Below are positions 18,367 to 27,086 of a DNA stretch of 64,000 bases, one piece after another (position 1 is the stretch's first letter; each line of letters begins with the position of its first letter). This stretch comes from Corynebacterium hindlerae (lineage in GTDB: Bacteria; Actinomycetota; Actinomycetes; Mycobacteriales; Mycobacteriaceae). A program made the position numbers and the translations under genes. Where the stretch lies: assembly GCF_014117265.1 (NCBI RefSeq), contig NZ_CP059833.1:2616595-2680594 (forward strand), given 5' to 3'. The notes beneath the pieces are model-generated. The model had not been told where the DNA came from. It saw only the letters and a list, made by a program, of their open reading frames with translations, and did not search any database.

Positions 18367-19941
18367 GTGTCTTCGGACGTGCACGCGGAGTCGCTCGCGG
18401 AGCTGACTACCGATAGTCCTGAGCAAACAGCCAAAGAGTGGCCACGTCAACGAGCAGGGTTAATCGGTGGCGTCATTTTGGCATTGCTGGTGTACTTCAT
18501 TTTCCCCAGCAACGCGGCGGAAATTGTGCTGAATTCTGACGCTGAGGCTACCGCTGACTTGCAGGCCATGCGTATTACCGCCGCCGCGGCTGTGCTGATG
18601 GGTGCGTGGTGGATGACGGAAGCTATTCCGCTCGCCGCAACGGCTCTGGTACCCCTGGTGATTTTCCCAGTGTTGCAGGTGGAGGAGTTCGGTAAGGTTT
18701 CTGGACCATACGCCTCACCAACCATCTTCCTGTTCATGTCTGGATTCATCCTTGCCCTGGGCATGCAGAAATGGAATCTGCACCGTCGGCTCGCACTGGT
18801 GGTGGTGCTGGCGGTTGGAACGAAACCGAAGCAGCTGATCGCCGGCTTCATGATCGCAACAGGCTTTTTGTCCATGTGGGTGTCTAACACCGCAACCGCC
18901 GTGGTGATGCTGCCGATCGGTATGTCCGTGTTGGCGCTCACCGCGGACATCGTCGGCGGTTTCAAGGAACAAAAGAACTTCGCTACCGCGCTGATGCTGG
19001 GCATTGCGTACTCCGCGTCGATCGGTTCCCTGGGCACGATCATCGGTACTCCTCCAAATGCGCTGCTGGTCGCTTACATGGCAGAAAACCATGACATTCA
19101 CATTGGCTTCGGCAAATGGATGCTAGTCGGTGTGCCACTGGCAGTGGTCTTCATGGCGATCGCATGGTTCGCGCTGGTGACGGTATTCAAGCCAGAGATG
19201 AACGACATTCCGGGTGGTCGCGAGGTCATCCAGCGTGAACTGGTTGGAATGGGCGCCATTACCGCGCAGGAGAAAATGGTGGGAGGCGTGTTCCTTCTTG
19301 CAGCGTTGTCCTGGATTTTCGTTCCATTCATCCTGAAGCTGACCGGTTCGAACCTGCTGCTGTCCGATTCCGCGATCGGTATGACCGCAGCTATCATGCT
19401 GTTCCTTATCCCTGCGAACGCGAAAACCGGTGAACGCTTGATGGACTGGACCACGGCTAACACCTTGCCGTGGGACGTGCTGCTGCTGTTCGGTGGTGGC
19501 CTGGCGCTGTCGAAGATGTTCTCCAGCTCGGGTCTTTCCCTGTGGATCGGTGAGCTGGCTTCTGGCCTGGCCGTGCTGCCAACGGTTCTGATCATCGCTT
19601 GCGTTGCGGCGCTGGTGCTTATCTTGACGGAGTTCACGTCGAACACTGCTACCGCAGCGGCCTTTCTCCCAATCATGGGTGGTGTAGCTGTGGGTATCGG
19701 CCTGACCGAAAAAGGTGGCGACGTCAACGTGCTGCTGCTCACCATCCCGGTAGCGCTCGCTGCTACCTGTGCATTCATGCTTCCAGTGGCCACTCCACCG
19801 AACGCGATTGCCTTCGGTTCCGGCTACGTCAAGATCGGCGACATGGTCAAGGGCGGTATCTGGTTGAACATCATCGCGGTGTTCCTGACCACCATTGTGG
19901 TTTACGCACTCGCTGTACCTGTGTTTGGACTAGTGGTGTAA
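18367..19941 (+). CDS. SLC13/DASS-family dicarboxylate:Na+ symporter
   Basis: 524 aa from GTG 18367, fixed by AGGAAGGAG seven bases upstream; an ATG at 18340 is in frame but has no ribosome site. About eleven membrane segments. Both signature Ser-Asn-Thr motifs that bind Na+ and substrate are present: SNTATAVVMLPIG (about residue 178) and SNTATAAAFLPIMGG (about 429). The family imports succinate, fumarate, malate or related anions with sodium. C. glutamicum has a functional member for dicarboxylate uptake. The substrate is not deducible here. Monocistronic between divergent and independently promoted genes. Confidence 0.88.
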   Translation: MSSDVHAESLAELTTDSPEQTAKEWPRQRAGLIGGVILALLVYFIFPSNAAEIVLNSDAEATADLQAMRITAAAAVLMGAWWMTEAIPLAATALVPLVIFPVLQVEEFGKVSGPYASPTIFLFMSGFILALGMQKWNLHRRLALVVVLAVGTKPKQLIAGFMIATGFLSMWVSNTATAVVMLPIGMSVLALTADIVGGFKEQKNFATALMLGIAYSASIGSLGTIIGTPPNALLVAYMAENHDIHIGFGKWMLVGVPLAVVFMAIAWFALVTVFKPEMNDIPGGREVIQRELVGMGAITAQEKMVGGVFLLAALSWIFVPFILKLTGSNLLLSDSAIGMTAAIMLFLIPANAKTGERLMDWTTANTLPWDVLLLFGGGLALSKMFSSSGLSLWIGELASGLAVLPTVLIIACVAALVLILTEFTSNTATAAAFLPIMGGVAVGIGLTEKGGDVNVLLLTIPVALAATCAFMLPVATPPNAIAFGSGYVKIGDMVKGGIWLNIIAVFLTTIVVYALAVPVFGLVV

Positions 19942-19944
19942 GGG

Positions 19945-19976
19945 TATACTAGCCTCAGTGCGACACCGCGTCGCAC
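19945..19976 (+). promoter_or_regulatory. MMPL promoter with +1 palindromic operator
   Basis: -10 box TATACT (19945-19950), with predicted transcript start about 19957. A perfect interrupted palindrome GTGCGAC-ACCGC-GTCGCAC begins there (19958-19976), followed by the AAAGGAAA ribosome site and ATG 19996. The position right after the start point suits a repressor, for example a TetR-type regulator of an exporter. A 5'-UTR hairpin is the alternative. Confidence 0.6.
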
Positions 19977-19995
19977 CGTTGAACAAAGGAAACGA

Positions 19996-22125
19996 ATGTT
20001 TGAGGCGCTGTATGGCACGCGTAGACGTGCACTGTTAACCGTGATCGGATGGATAGTACTGATCGGAGCGTTGACGATTACAGCGCCCACCTTGGATGAT
20101 GTCCTAACCCCAGGTAACAATGACGCAGGCCCTAGTGCACCGTCCACTAAGGCTGAACAGGTCATAGAAGAAAACTTCCCGGACTCGGATGCGGTTCCCG
20201 CGATCCTTACGGTCCGGGGCGGGGATGAAAACGTGGCCAAGGCCCTGGCCACCATCGATTCGGTGCGGGATGAGGCTTCCCGCTTCGGGCCGTCGATTAG
20301 CGCTGCATGTCAGCGCCCGGGACCCAACTGCGTCCCAGCCAACCCTCAGGAGGCAGTCAGCGCCGACGGTGACACTCACTTGGTGATCGTGCCTGTGACG
20401 GGCGACCCAACTACTACTGAGTATCGTGACGATATTAAAACGCTCCGCGCGCAGCTAAGTGAAGCGTTCGACGGGGTAGATCTCACCAGCGATGAGTCAC
20501 CAGTGCACGTCACTGGACCAGTGGGAATCGTCACCGATACTGTCAATGTGTTTGCCGGCGGCGACAAGGTGCTACTGCTGGCTACGGTGCTGCTGGTTCT
20601 TGTGATTCTGTTAGCGGTGTACCGCGCGCCACTCATGGCGCTGCTGCCACTGTTTGCGGTGGGGATGGCAATGCGTTTGGCGCAGACCACCGGAGCGCTA
20701 GCAGCTGACGCTGGGCTCATTGAGATTTCAAGCCAAACCGCATCAATCATGACAGTTTTGCTTTTCGGCGTTGGTACGGATTACGCGTTGATTATCACTG
20801 CCCGTTGGCGAGAGCAGCTGCGCGATACCAGCGAGGGGGGAGCTGCGATGGTGCAGGCAATGCGTCGCGTCCTGCCCGTACTACTTTCCAGCGTTGGCAC
20901 TATCGTGGCTGCCATGTTGGCGCTGCTCGCGACTCAATCTCCTGCGCTGCGCGGATTCGGCCCATATCTTGCGCTCGGGGTGATCGCAGCAATGATCGCC
21001 TCTCTGACCTTGCTGCCAGCCCTGATGGTGCTCGCGGGGCGTGCGGCCCTATGGCCAACCAAGCCGGAACTTGGTCATGACTCCAAGATTTGGACCAAGG
21101 TTGCGGACCTAACTTCCCACAAGCCCAAGGCGGTGCTTGCTGGCTCGGTTGCCCTGATGATTGTCCTGAGCTGCGGTTTGATGAACTACGCGGTTTCCTA
21201 CAACCTCATGTCCGGTTTTCGCGTTGCTACCGACTCCGCGGCTGGCCAAAAGGTCATCGCGCAGGATTTCGGTAAAGGTGAAATAGCGCCGTCCACCCTC
21301 GTTATCACCGGACAGAACGCAGGGGATGCGGCCGCCGCCGTTGCCGAGAAACTCCCACAGCAGCTTGACGACGCCGTGCGCCGCGCATCGTTTAGCCCCC
21401 GCCAGGATGTCTCTGAGGATGGCTCGGTAGCTAGGGTAGATATCGTTCTCAAAGAAGACCCCTACGAGGTCGAAGCATTCGATCTGCTGAATCGTGCCAC
21501 CGATACTGCAAAAGAGATTGCCGGGCCTCAATATGATGTCGAAAGCTCAGGTGAAACAGCAATTGCCCGCGATAGTGCGGACGAGGTCACTGCCGACTTC
21601 TTGCTGCTCGTGCCACTCATTTTCGTGATCATCGGACTCATTTTGGCCGTACTCCTACGTTCCTGGCTTGCGCCGTTGTACCTGATTGCGACCCTGGCCC
21701 TGTCCTTCGCAGCAACGTTGGGACTTGTTGCATTCATCGCTCTTAACGTTCAAGGCGACACAGGATACGGCAGCTTCGTTCCCGTGTACGTGCTGGTGTT
21801 CCTCACCGCTCTCGGCGTGGACTACACCATTTTTGTGATGGCTCGACTGCGGGAAGAACTGCACGACAAAACGATGGTGGAAGCGATGCGAAGGGCCATC
21901 ATTACAACGGGCGGTGTTGTCTCTTCGGCAGGTCTAATTCTTGCTGCGACTTTCGCTGTCCTCATGACACAACCAATCCGCGAACTGTATCAGTTCGGCA
22001 TGGCCATGATGCTCGGAATTTTGATCGATACGTTCATCATCCGGCCACTCATGGTGCCGGCGATCGTATCCCTGCTAGGGGATCGTGCCCTGCTGCCTAG
22101 CAAACCAGGTGTGGCTGCGCGCTAG
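19996..22125 (+). CDS. MMPL-family RND transporter
   Basis: 709 aa. Twelve predicted membrane helices in the RND arrangement: TM1 near the start, a ~150-residue outer loop, a five-helix bundle (about 190-365), a second outer loop, then the last helices (about 530-700). Typical charged TM positions are visible in LFGVGTDYALIITARWRE and FLTALGVDYTIFVMARLREE. MMPL proteins of Corynebacteriales export lipids such as trehalose monomycolate, driven by protons. This copy has no mycolic-acid gene neighbours, so a drug or lipid substrate is equally possible. The likely repressor site lies just upstream. Confidence 0.88.
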   Translation: MFEALYGTRRRALLTVIGWIVLIGALTITAPTLDDVLTPGNNDAGPSAPSTKAEQVIEENFPDSDAVPAILTVRGGDENVAKALATIDSVRDEASRFGPSISAACQRPGPNCVPANPQEAVSADGDTHLVIVPVTGDPTTTEYRDDIKTLRAQLSEAFDGVDLTSDESPVHVTGPVGIVTDTVNVFAGGDKVLLLATVLLVLVILLAVYRAPLMALLPLFAVGMAMRLAQTTGALAADAGLIEISSQTASIMTVLLFGVGTDYALIITARWREQLRDTSEGGAAMVQAMRRVLPVLLSSVGTIVAAMLALLATQSPALRGFGPYLALGVIAAMIASLTLLPALMVLAGRAALWPTKPELGHDSKIWTKVADLTSHKPKAVLAGSVALMIVLSCGLMNYAVSYNLMSGFRVATDSAAGQKVIAQDFGKGEIAPSTLVITGQNAGDAAAAVAEKLPQQLDDAVRRASFSPRQDVSEDGSVARVDIVLKEDPYEVEAFDLLNRATDTAKEIAGPQYDVESSGETAIARDSADEVTADFLLLVPLIFVIIGLILAVLLRSWLAPLYLIATLALSFAATLGLVAFIALNVQGDTGYGSFVPVYVLVFLTALGVDYTIFVMARLREELHDKTMVEAMRRAIITTGGVVSSAGLILAATFAVLMTQPIRELYQFGMAMMLGILIDTFIIRPLMVPAIVSLLGDRALLPSKPGVAAR

Positions 22126-22691
22126 TACAGGTACACGACAGCGTTGTTACCGCCAGAGCATGTGATGATGCTGCTCTCATCGAGCGAACATTTCATGGTG
22201 TACATCTGGTCGGTAACGGGGCTGCGCACCTCTACGGTGGGTTTCAATGCATCCTTAACGTTGTCGTACCTCGAGTTGAGGCCGCTTGCTAGCGCGCCCA
22301 TCACATTAAGCCCGAAATCGCAGGAAGTATTTGGGCCCACAGACACCATTCTTAGCCCGTAACCGTCGCCCTGAGTGCACAAACTAGAGGCAACGCCATT
22401 GACGTGAACCGTGCCTCCCGGTACGGCGCCATTCGATAACTCGGCATGCAGCTGCTCGTGGGCGGGCGTAAGCCCGGACGGGTTCCGAGCAGCAGCCACA
22501 GGGGGAGCTGAAGACGCGGACGTAGCCGGCGCCGAGGGGGCGGACGGTGTCACAGTCACCGAAACTGTTTGCGTAGCGGTAGCTGTCGAGGTGACGGCAG
22601 ATGGTGAAGGGGCAGGGGACGACGCAGGCTCTGGGTTACTGGCGCAGCCAGCAAGCAAGCCAACTAAAACTAAACCAAGGGGTGCTCTCAT
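22122..22691 (-). CDS. Lipoprotein of unknown function, paralogue of 17469-18014
   Basis: 189 aa from ATG 22691 (an ATG at 22718 is an alternative; neither has a strong ribosome site). Lipobox LAGC follows MRAPLGLVLVGL. After a long Ser/Thr/Ala/Pro linker comes the ~100-residue domain shared with the 17469 lipoprotein: CTQGDGYGLRMVSVG, TSCDFGLNVM, then SPVTDQMYTMKCS and ITCSGGNNAVVYLY. The four cysteines align. The stop overlaps the convergent MMPL stop by 4 bp. Probably surface-anchored; role unknown. Confidence 0.8.
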   Translation of the reverse strand: MRAPLGLVLVGLLAGCASNPEPASSPAPSPSAVTSTATATQTVSVTVTPSAPSAPATSASSAPPVAAARNPSGLTPAHEQLHAELSNGAVPGGTVHVNGVASSLCTQGDGYGLRMVSVGPNTSCDFGLNVMGALASGLNSRYDNVKDALKPTVEVRSPVTDQMYTMKCSLDESSIITCSGGNNAVVYLY

Positions 22692-22864
22692 GGGCGCCAG
22701 GATATCTGGGGATGGCATCGTTAAGCCACGCCTGAAATATTCTGACGGGTGAGTTGCCCGCTGTCTGCGGAATGGAAAAAGAGTGAAAAACTGGTCATAA
22801 CCACTGGGAAATGCAACTTTTCACAAACCCTTCCCATAGCGTTAAAAGGGGCATATGCTGCTGG

Positions 22865-22880
22865 TATACAACGTTGTATA
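22865..22880. promoter_or_regulatory. Perfect 16-bp palindrome, probable operator
   Basis: TATACAACGTTGTATA is a perfect dyad, 32 bp before the ATG of a 21-codon reading frame with a ribosome site and about 175 bp upstream of the lipoprotein gene on the other strand. It looks like a repressor or activator site (TetR/GntR-like symmetry). The regulator is not identifiable. Confidence 0.55.
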
Positions 22881-22911
22881 GCAAGAGCACCCAACATAGA
22901 TAGGAGAGTGA

Positions 22912-22977
22912 ATGGTAGAGGCGAAAGACATCCGACGCACTGCCGTCGCACCTTCTGTAAAGCGTGCACAGCCATAA
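22912..22977 (+). CDS. Possible 21-residue peptide or remnant gene start
   Basis: ATG with AGGAGAG four bases upstream encodes MVEAKDIRRTAVAPSVKRAQ plus a final proline and TAA. It follows the palindrome 22865-22880 and precedes a terminator-like hairpin at 23214-23240, so a transcript of ~330 nt is plausible. No similarity is recognised. It may be a small protein, a leader peptide, or the start of a gene lost by mutation. A second RBS-preceded start at 23038 gives only ten codons. The rest of 22978-23213 shows nothing coding. Confidence 0.35.
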   Translation: MVEAKDIRRTAVAPSVKRAQP

Positions 22978-23213
22978 TCCAATCCTTCGAGAATGCGTCA
23001 GAAATGCGCGAAGGTGGAGCTACCAGAAGGAAAGTGCATGAGCAGATCGTCCGCATCAACGGCTCGTTGAGCGCACACTCGGCACCTTTTCCCTACAGAG
23101 ATACAGTGGACGTTGTCCCCGCCAGCAAGAGGGGCAAACGAAACTTCCACCCCGACGCCGACCTAAGTTGTGAACGAAGTTCAACGACAGGCCAATGCGT
23201 TATCGAAAGGAAA

Positions 23214-23240
23214 CCCCGCCCGACAAGGCGGGGCATTTCC
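23214..23240 (+). terminator. Terminator-like hairpin
   Basis: CCCCGCC-CGACAA-GGCGGGG followed by CATTTCC. Seven-bp GC stem with a weak T-run, ending the short unit that starts near 22880. Confidence 0.5.
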
Positions 23241-23279
23241 ATGCTGGGGTCCAAACAAAAATGTGTTTAACCTGCAGAT

Positions 23280-23309
23280 TTGTTGTAAAAGGGTGGGGAC
23301 GTTTACTAT
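23280..23309 (+). promoter_or_regulatory. Promoter of second tRNA-Glu
   Basis: -35 TTGTTG, an 18-bp spacer, and -10 TACTAT, about 30 nt before the tRNA. It shares the upstream block ACCTGC(A/G)GATTTGT and the exact spacing with the promoter at 16257-16286. Confidence 0.65.
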
Positions 23310-23338
23310 TGCCTAGTCCGTTACGAACAAGCGAACAA

Positions 23339-23411
23339 GCCCCGTTCGTCTAGCGGCCTAGGACGCCGGCCTCTCACGCCGGTAACACGGGTTCAAATCC
23401 CGTACGGGGTA
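23339..23411 (+). tRNA. tRNA-Glu (anticodon CTC), copy 2
   Basis: Identical over all 73 nt to copy 1 at 16414-16486, including the G-U first acceptor pair, loop CTCTCAC and T loop TTCAAAT. It stands alone with its own promoter and terminator. The flanks differ from copy 1 beyond the shared promoter block. Confidence 0.93.
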
Positions 23412-23422
23412 CTCACTTTAAG

Positions 23423-23458
23423 AAAGCAGTCAGCTGGGTTTTACGCTGGCTGCTTTTT
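23423..23458 (+). terminator. Terminator of second tRNA-Glu
   Basis: Stem AGCAGTCAGC / GCTGGCTGCT (one G-T pair) followed by TTTTTGC, 12 nt after the tRNA. A clear intrinsic terminator. Confidence 0.85.
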
Positions 23459-23499
23459 GCTTAGGCTTTTTAGTGGCTTAAGGGGGGTAAGCCTCTTTT

Positions 23500-23545
23500 G
23501 TTGCGTGAAACCCGGGAAGCGTTTCCCGGGTCTCGCAGGTGAATC
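23500..23545 (-). repeat. Two-hairpin intergenic element, degenerate copy D
   Basis: On the minus strand ATTCACC, CGAGACCCGGG, AACGCTTCCCGGGTTT matches the right half of copies A-C. The left half is not recognisable. It lies between the tRNA-Glu terminator and the sirtuin gene. Confidence 0.5.
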
Positions 23546-23611
23546 AGGTGAAGCAGGTCCTTGGCCCCCCTGGGTTTCTCGGGTTAACCCCCAAGCAAAA
23601 ACCCCAAAAGA

Positions 23612-24295
23612 CTAAAACAGCAGTGGCAACCCTTGCGCTGCTGTGGTGCGCCAGGAGTAGCTAGCAATGGGCGTCAGGTTGGTCTCGTCTGGCGAGATTT
23701 CCAGCACGTTGCGTGCGAGGAGGGGGAGCGAGGCTGCTGGTTGCACGATCCCGGAGGTGCCGACGACGATCAGCAGGTCGCATTCTTGAATGAGTTCTTC
23801 GGCGCGGGCCCATTCTTTAGTAGGGAGCATCTCTCCGAACCACACCACGCCGGGCCTGATGAGATTCCCGCATAGTGGGCAAGCCGGTGGGGTGTGGGTG
23901 AGCTCACCGCGAAAGGGGCGGGAGCAGATGGTGCAGCGGTAGTCGAAGAGGCTGCCATGAAGGTGGATGACCTCTTGGGATCCGCCACGTTCGTGCAGGT
24001 TGTCGATGTTTTGTGTGATCACCGGAAAGGACGCCAGGGCGCGGTGGCCGGCGTTGGGCTTAGCCTCGGAGGCGCGGCGGGCGCGCTCTAAGTACCAGCG
24101 CCACATGGGGTCTGGGTTGCGGGCCCAGGCGTCGATGCTGGCCATGGCGGTGGGGTCAACGTTTTCCCACAGGCCGGTTTCGGCGTCACGGTAGGTTTCC
24201 AGCCCAGATTCGGCGCTCATGCCAGCGCCGGTGAAGGCGACGATACGCTGCGCCTTGTCGACGAGCGTCTGGACGGGATCTGGAACCTGCCTCAT
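23612..24295 (-). CDS. cobB: Sir2-family NAD+-dependent protein deacylase
   Basis: 227 aa, the size of a bacterial class III sirtuin. NAD-binding GAGMSAESGLETYR is at residues 21-34, with QNIDNLHERGG, the catalytic His in VIHLHGS, a zinc-binding cysteine set (CTIC...CPLC), and VVGTSGIVQPAASLP. It removes acetyl or other acyl groups from lysines such as that of acetyl-CoA synthetase. The stop is 3 bp from the ltbR stop-side neighbour, so it is probably co-transcribed downstream of ltbR. Confidence 0.92.
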   Translation of the reverse strand: MRQVPDPVQTLVDKAQRIVAFTGAGMSAESGLETYRDAETGLWENVDPTAMASIDAWARNPDPMWRWYLERARRASEAKPNAGHRALASFPVITQNIDNLHERGGSQEVIHLHGSLFDYRCTICSRPFRGELTHTPPACPLCGNLIRPGVVWFGEMLPTKEWARAEELIQECDLLIVVGTSGIVQPAASLPLLARNVLEISPDETNLTPIASYSWRTTAAQGLPLLF

Positions 24296-24298
24296 GCC

Positions 24299-25012
24299 TT
24301 AAGAGGCTAGCTGATTGGCTGCTTCGATGAGCAGCGCTCCCCATTTTTCACCTGCGTCGCGGGGGAAGCGGGCATCAAGTCCGGAGATGGACAGGGCGGC
24401 GATAATGGTGTTGCCGGGGCCGAAGACGGGGACGGAGACGGAGGCGAGTCCGGCTTCGCGTTCGGAGAAGGACACAGCCCACCCGTTTTCGCGTACCTCT
24501 GTGAGATCTGATGCGGTGAATGCGGCGTCGTTAAGCACGCGTGCGCGGACCTCGTCACTGCCGAAAGCGGCGAACACCCGGGCGGCCGAGCCTGCGGTGA
24601 GGGAGAGGCGGGAGCCGACGGGCACGGAGTTGTGGAGCCCCGAGGTGGGCTCCACGGTGGCGACGCAGAGGCGGGTGTTGCCGGAGATGCGGTAGAGCTG
24701 CACGGATTCGCCGGTCAGTTCCATAATCTGGTGCATGAGCGGGGTGGCGGTTTCGATGAGGAGGTCGCCGTGCCCGGAGCTCAAGGAGACGAGGCCGGGG
24801 CCGATGCGCCAGCGACCGTCATCGGTGCGGGAGAGGAATTCGTGGGCCTCGAGGGCCGTCGCGAGGCGGTGCGTGGTTGCCCGTGGCAGCCCGGTGTCTT
24901 CGCAGAGTTGGGCTAGGGAGCGAGGACCATCGGCGACGGCCTGCAGGATCAGTACGGAGCGATCCAGTACTTTGATTCCGCTTGTGATGTCACCTGTGCT
25001 ATCGTGTTCCAT
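24299..25012 (-). CDS. ltbR: IclR-family regulator of leucine/tryptophan biosynthesis
   Basis: 237 aa. The N-terminal winged HTH is LDRSVLILQAVADGPRSLAQLCEDTGLPRATTHRLATALE, followed by an IclR effector domain ending ISGLDARFPRDAGEKWGALL. It is divergent from leuCD with a 55-bp gap, exactly the arrangement of C. glutamicum LtbR, which represses leuB, leuCD and trp genes. The name rests on that synteny. The start is leaderless: TAGTAT lies six bases before ATG 25012 on the minus strand. Autoregulation through the shared gap is likely. Confidence 0.88.
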   Translation of the reverse strand: MEHDSTGDITSGIKVLDRSVLILQAVADGPRSLAQLCEDTGLPRATTHRLATALEAHEFLSRTDDGRWRIGPGLVSLSSGHGDLLIETATPLMHQIMELTGESVQLYRISGNTRLCVATVEPTSGLHNSVPVGSRLSLTAGSAARVFAAFGSDEVRARVLNDAAFTASDLTEVRENGWAVSFSEREAGLASVSVPVFGPGNTIIAALSISGLDARFPRDAGEKWGALLIEAANQLAS

Positions 25013-25067
25013 GTTATGATACTAACATCTCAATATATGGAATTCAATATCTAAGGAGGAGGCTCTC
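25013..25067. promoter_or_regulatory. ltbR-leuC divergent promoter and operator region
   Basis: The 55-bp gap contains the ltbR leaderless -10 (TAGTAT, minus strand), an imperfect 14-bp palindrome TATGGAATTCAATA (25036-25049), and the leuC ribosome site AAGGAGGAGG. Binding of LtbR here is inferred from the family and the gene arrangement. I did not match a published motif. Confidence 0.6.
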
Positions 25068-26486
25068 ATGGGTAAGGGATTAACCCTGGCAGAAAAGGTG
25101 TGGAACGACCATGTCGTCACAAAAGGCGAGAACGGCTCGCCAGATCTAATCTACATCGATCTCCACCTTATCCACGAAGTCACCTCGCCCCAAGCCTTCG
25201 ACGGCCTGCGGCTTGCCGGACGCAAGGTGCGCCGCCCGGATCTGACCATCGCCACCGAGGACCACAACGTCCCCACAACAGGGGTGGAAACCGGCGCGAT
25301 CTCCGAAATTAAGGACATGATTTCCCGCACACAGGTGGAAACCTTGCGGAAAAACGCCGAAGAGTTCGGCATCCGCCTGCACCCGATGGGGGACATCGAA
25401 CAGGGCATCGTGCACGTCGTCGGCCCGCAGCTTGGCCTGACGCAGCCCGGTATGACCGTCGTCTGCGGTGACTCCCACACCTCCACCCACGGTGCCTTCG
25501 GCTCCATCGCCATGGGCATCGGCACCTCCGAAGTGGAGCACGTGCTGGCCACACAAACGCTGCCGCTCAAGCCGTTCAAGACCATGGCCGTCAACGTCTC
25601 AGGCGAGCTTGCCGACGGCGTATCCGCCAAAGACCTGATCCTCGCGATCATCGCCCAGATTGGTACCGGCGGCGGCCAGGGACACATCATCGAATACCGC
25701 GGCGAAGCGATCGAGAAGCTGTCGATGGAAGCCCGCATGACCATCTGCAACATGTCCATCGAGGCAGGCGCCCGCGCCGGTATGATCGCCCCAGACCAGG
25801 TCACCTACGACTTCCTCAAAGACCGCCCCCACGCCCCACAAGGCGAGGACTGGGACAAGGCTGTGGCGTACTGGAACTCCCTGCGCACCGATGACGATGC
25901 CGAGTTCGACACCGTCGTCGAGATCGACGGCTCCGCCCTCACCCCATTTGTCACCTGGGGCACCAACCCTGGCCAGGGCGCGCCACTGGGGGCCGCCGTC
26001 CCGAACCCAGAAGACATCGCCGAGGACTCCGAGCGCGCCGCCGCCGAAAAGGCGATCGACTACATGGGGCTGACCCCTGGACAGCCACTGCGGGAGATCA
26101 AGATCGACACCGTTTTCGTCGGTTCCTGCACCAACGGCCGCCTGGAGGATCTACGCACCGCCGCCGACATCGTCCGCGGTCGCACCATCTCCCCGGACAC
26201 CCGGATGCTGGTCGTCCCAGGTTCCGCGCGGGTCCGCGAACAAGCTATCGCAGAAGGCTTGGACAAGATCTTCACCGACTTCGGCGCCGAATTCCGTGCG
26301 CCGGGCTGCTCCATGTGCCTTGGCATGAACCCGGACCAGCTCGCGCCGGGGGAGCGCTCCGCATCCACCTCCAACCGCAACTTTGAGGGGCGCCAGGGCG
26401 TCGGTGGCCGCACCCACCTCGTGTCCCCAGCCGTTGCTGCCGCAACTGCCGTCGCCGGCCACCTGGCCAGCCCAGCCGACATCTAA
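25068..26486 (+). CDS. leuC: 3-isopropylmalate dehydratase large subunit
   Basis: 472 aa, aconitase fold. The three Fe-S cysteines sit in the CTNGR-type motif ([14 protein letters not shown], about residue 349) and in CSMCLGMN (about 412-419). [16 protein letters not shown] and [10 protein letters not shown] are also present. With LeuD it isomerises 2- to 3-isopropylmalate in leucine synthesis. A very strong ribosome site AAGGAGGAGG lies just before the ATG. leuD follows after 12 bp. Confidence 0.97.
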   Translation: MGKGLTLAEKVWNDHVVTKGENGSPDLIYIDLHLIHEVTSPQAFDGLRLAGRKVRRPDLTIATEDHNVPTTGVETGAISEIKDMISRTQVETLRKNAEEFGIRLHPMGDIEQGIVHVVGPQLGLTQPGMTVVCGDSHTSTHGAFGSIAMGIGTSEVEHVLATQTLPLKPFKTMAVNVSGELADGVSAKDLILAIIAQIGTGGGQGHIIEYRGEAIEKLSMEARMTICNMSIEAGARAGMIAPDQVTYDFLKDRPHAPQGEDWDKAVAYWNSLRTDDDAEFDTVVEIDGSALTPFVTWGTNPGQGAPLGAAVPNPEDIAEDSERAAAEKAIDYMGLTPGQPLREIKIDTVFVGSCTNGRLEDLRTAADIVRGRTISPDTRMLVVPGSARVREQAIAEGLDKIFTDFGAEFRAPGCSMCLGMNPDQLAPGERSASTSNRNFEGRQGVGGRTHLVSPAVAAATAVAGHLASPADI

Positions 26487-26498
26487 AGGAGAGTCATC

Positions 26499-27086
26499 AT
26501 GGAAAAGTTCACCACTCACACCGGCGTTGGCGTTCCACTGAAGGCCTCCAATGTCGACACCGACCAGATCATCCCAGCGGTCTTCCTCAAGCGTGTCACC
26601 CGCTCCGGCTTCGACGATGGTCTCTTTGCCTCCTGGCGCAAAAACCCCGACTTCATCCTGAACCAGGACGCCTACAAATCAGGTTCCGTCCTGGTCGCGG
26701 GTCCCGACTTCGGCACAGGCTCCTCCCGTGAGCACGCCGTGTGGGCCCTGATGGATTACGGTTTCCGCGTGGTTATCTCCTCCCGCTTCGCTGACATCTT
26801 CCGTGGCAACTCGGGCAAGGCCGGCTTGCTGGCAGCCCAGTGCTCCCAGGAAGACGTGGAGCTGCTGTGGAAGGTGATGGAGGCACAGCCAGGCCTAGAG
26901 CTCGAAGTGAACCTGGAAAACCGCACCATCACCGCAGGCGACGTTGTCGTGCCGTTCGACATCGACGACTACACCCGTTGGCGCCTCATGGAAGGCCTAG
27001 ATGACATCAGCCTCACCCTGCGCGGCGAGGACGAGATCTCCGCCTTTGAGGCGAAGCGCCCTTCCTTCAAACCGGCAACTATTTAA
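26499..27086 (+). CDS. leuD: 3-isopropylmalate dehydratase small subunit
   Basis: 195 aa, the swivel domain of the LeuCD heterodimer. [16 protein letters not shown] and the substrate-binding loop [14 protein letters not shown] are diagnostic, and [15 protein letters not shown] is also present. The AAAGGAGAG ribosome site is in the 12-bp leuC-leuD gap. The 3' end overlaps the convergent MutT-like gene by 8 bp. Confidence 0.97.
   Translation: MEKFTTHTGVGVPLKASNVDTDQIIPAVFLKRVTRSGFDDGLFASWRKNPDFILNQDAYKSGSVLVAGPDFGTGSSREHAVWALMDYGFRVVISSRFADIFRGNSGKAGLLAAQCSQEDVELLWKVMEAQPGLELEVNLENRTITAGDVVVPFDIDDYTRWRLMEGLDDISLTLRGEDEISAFEAKRPSFKPATI

Noticed and set aside
22749..23270. 173-codon plus-strand open frame
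   Set aside because: It begins without a ribosome site, crosses the palindrome and the terminator, and its product has no coherent composition or known domain.
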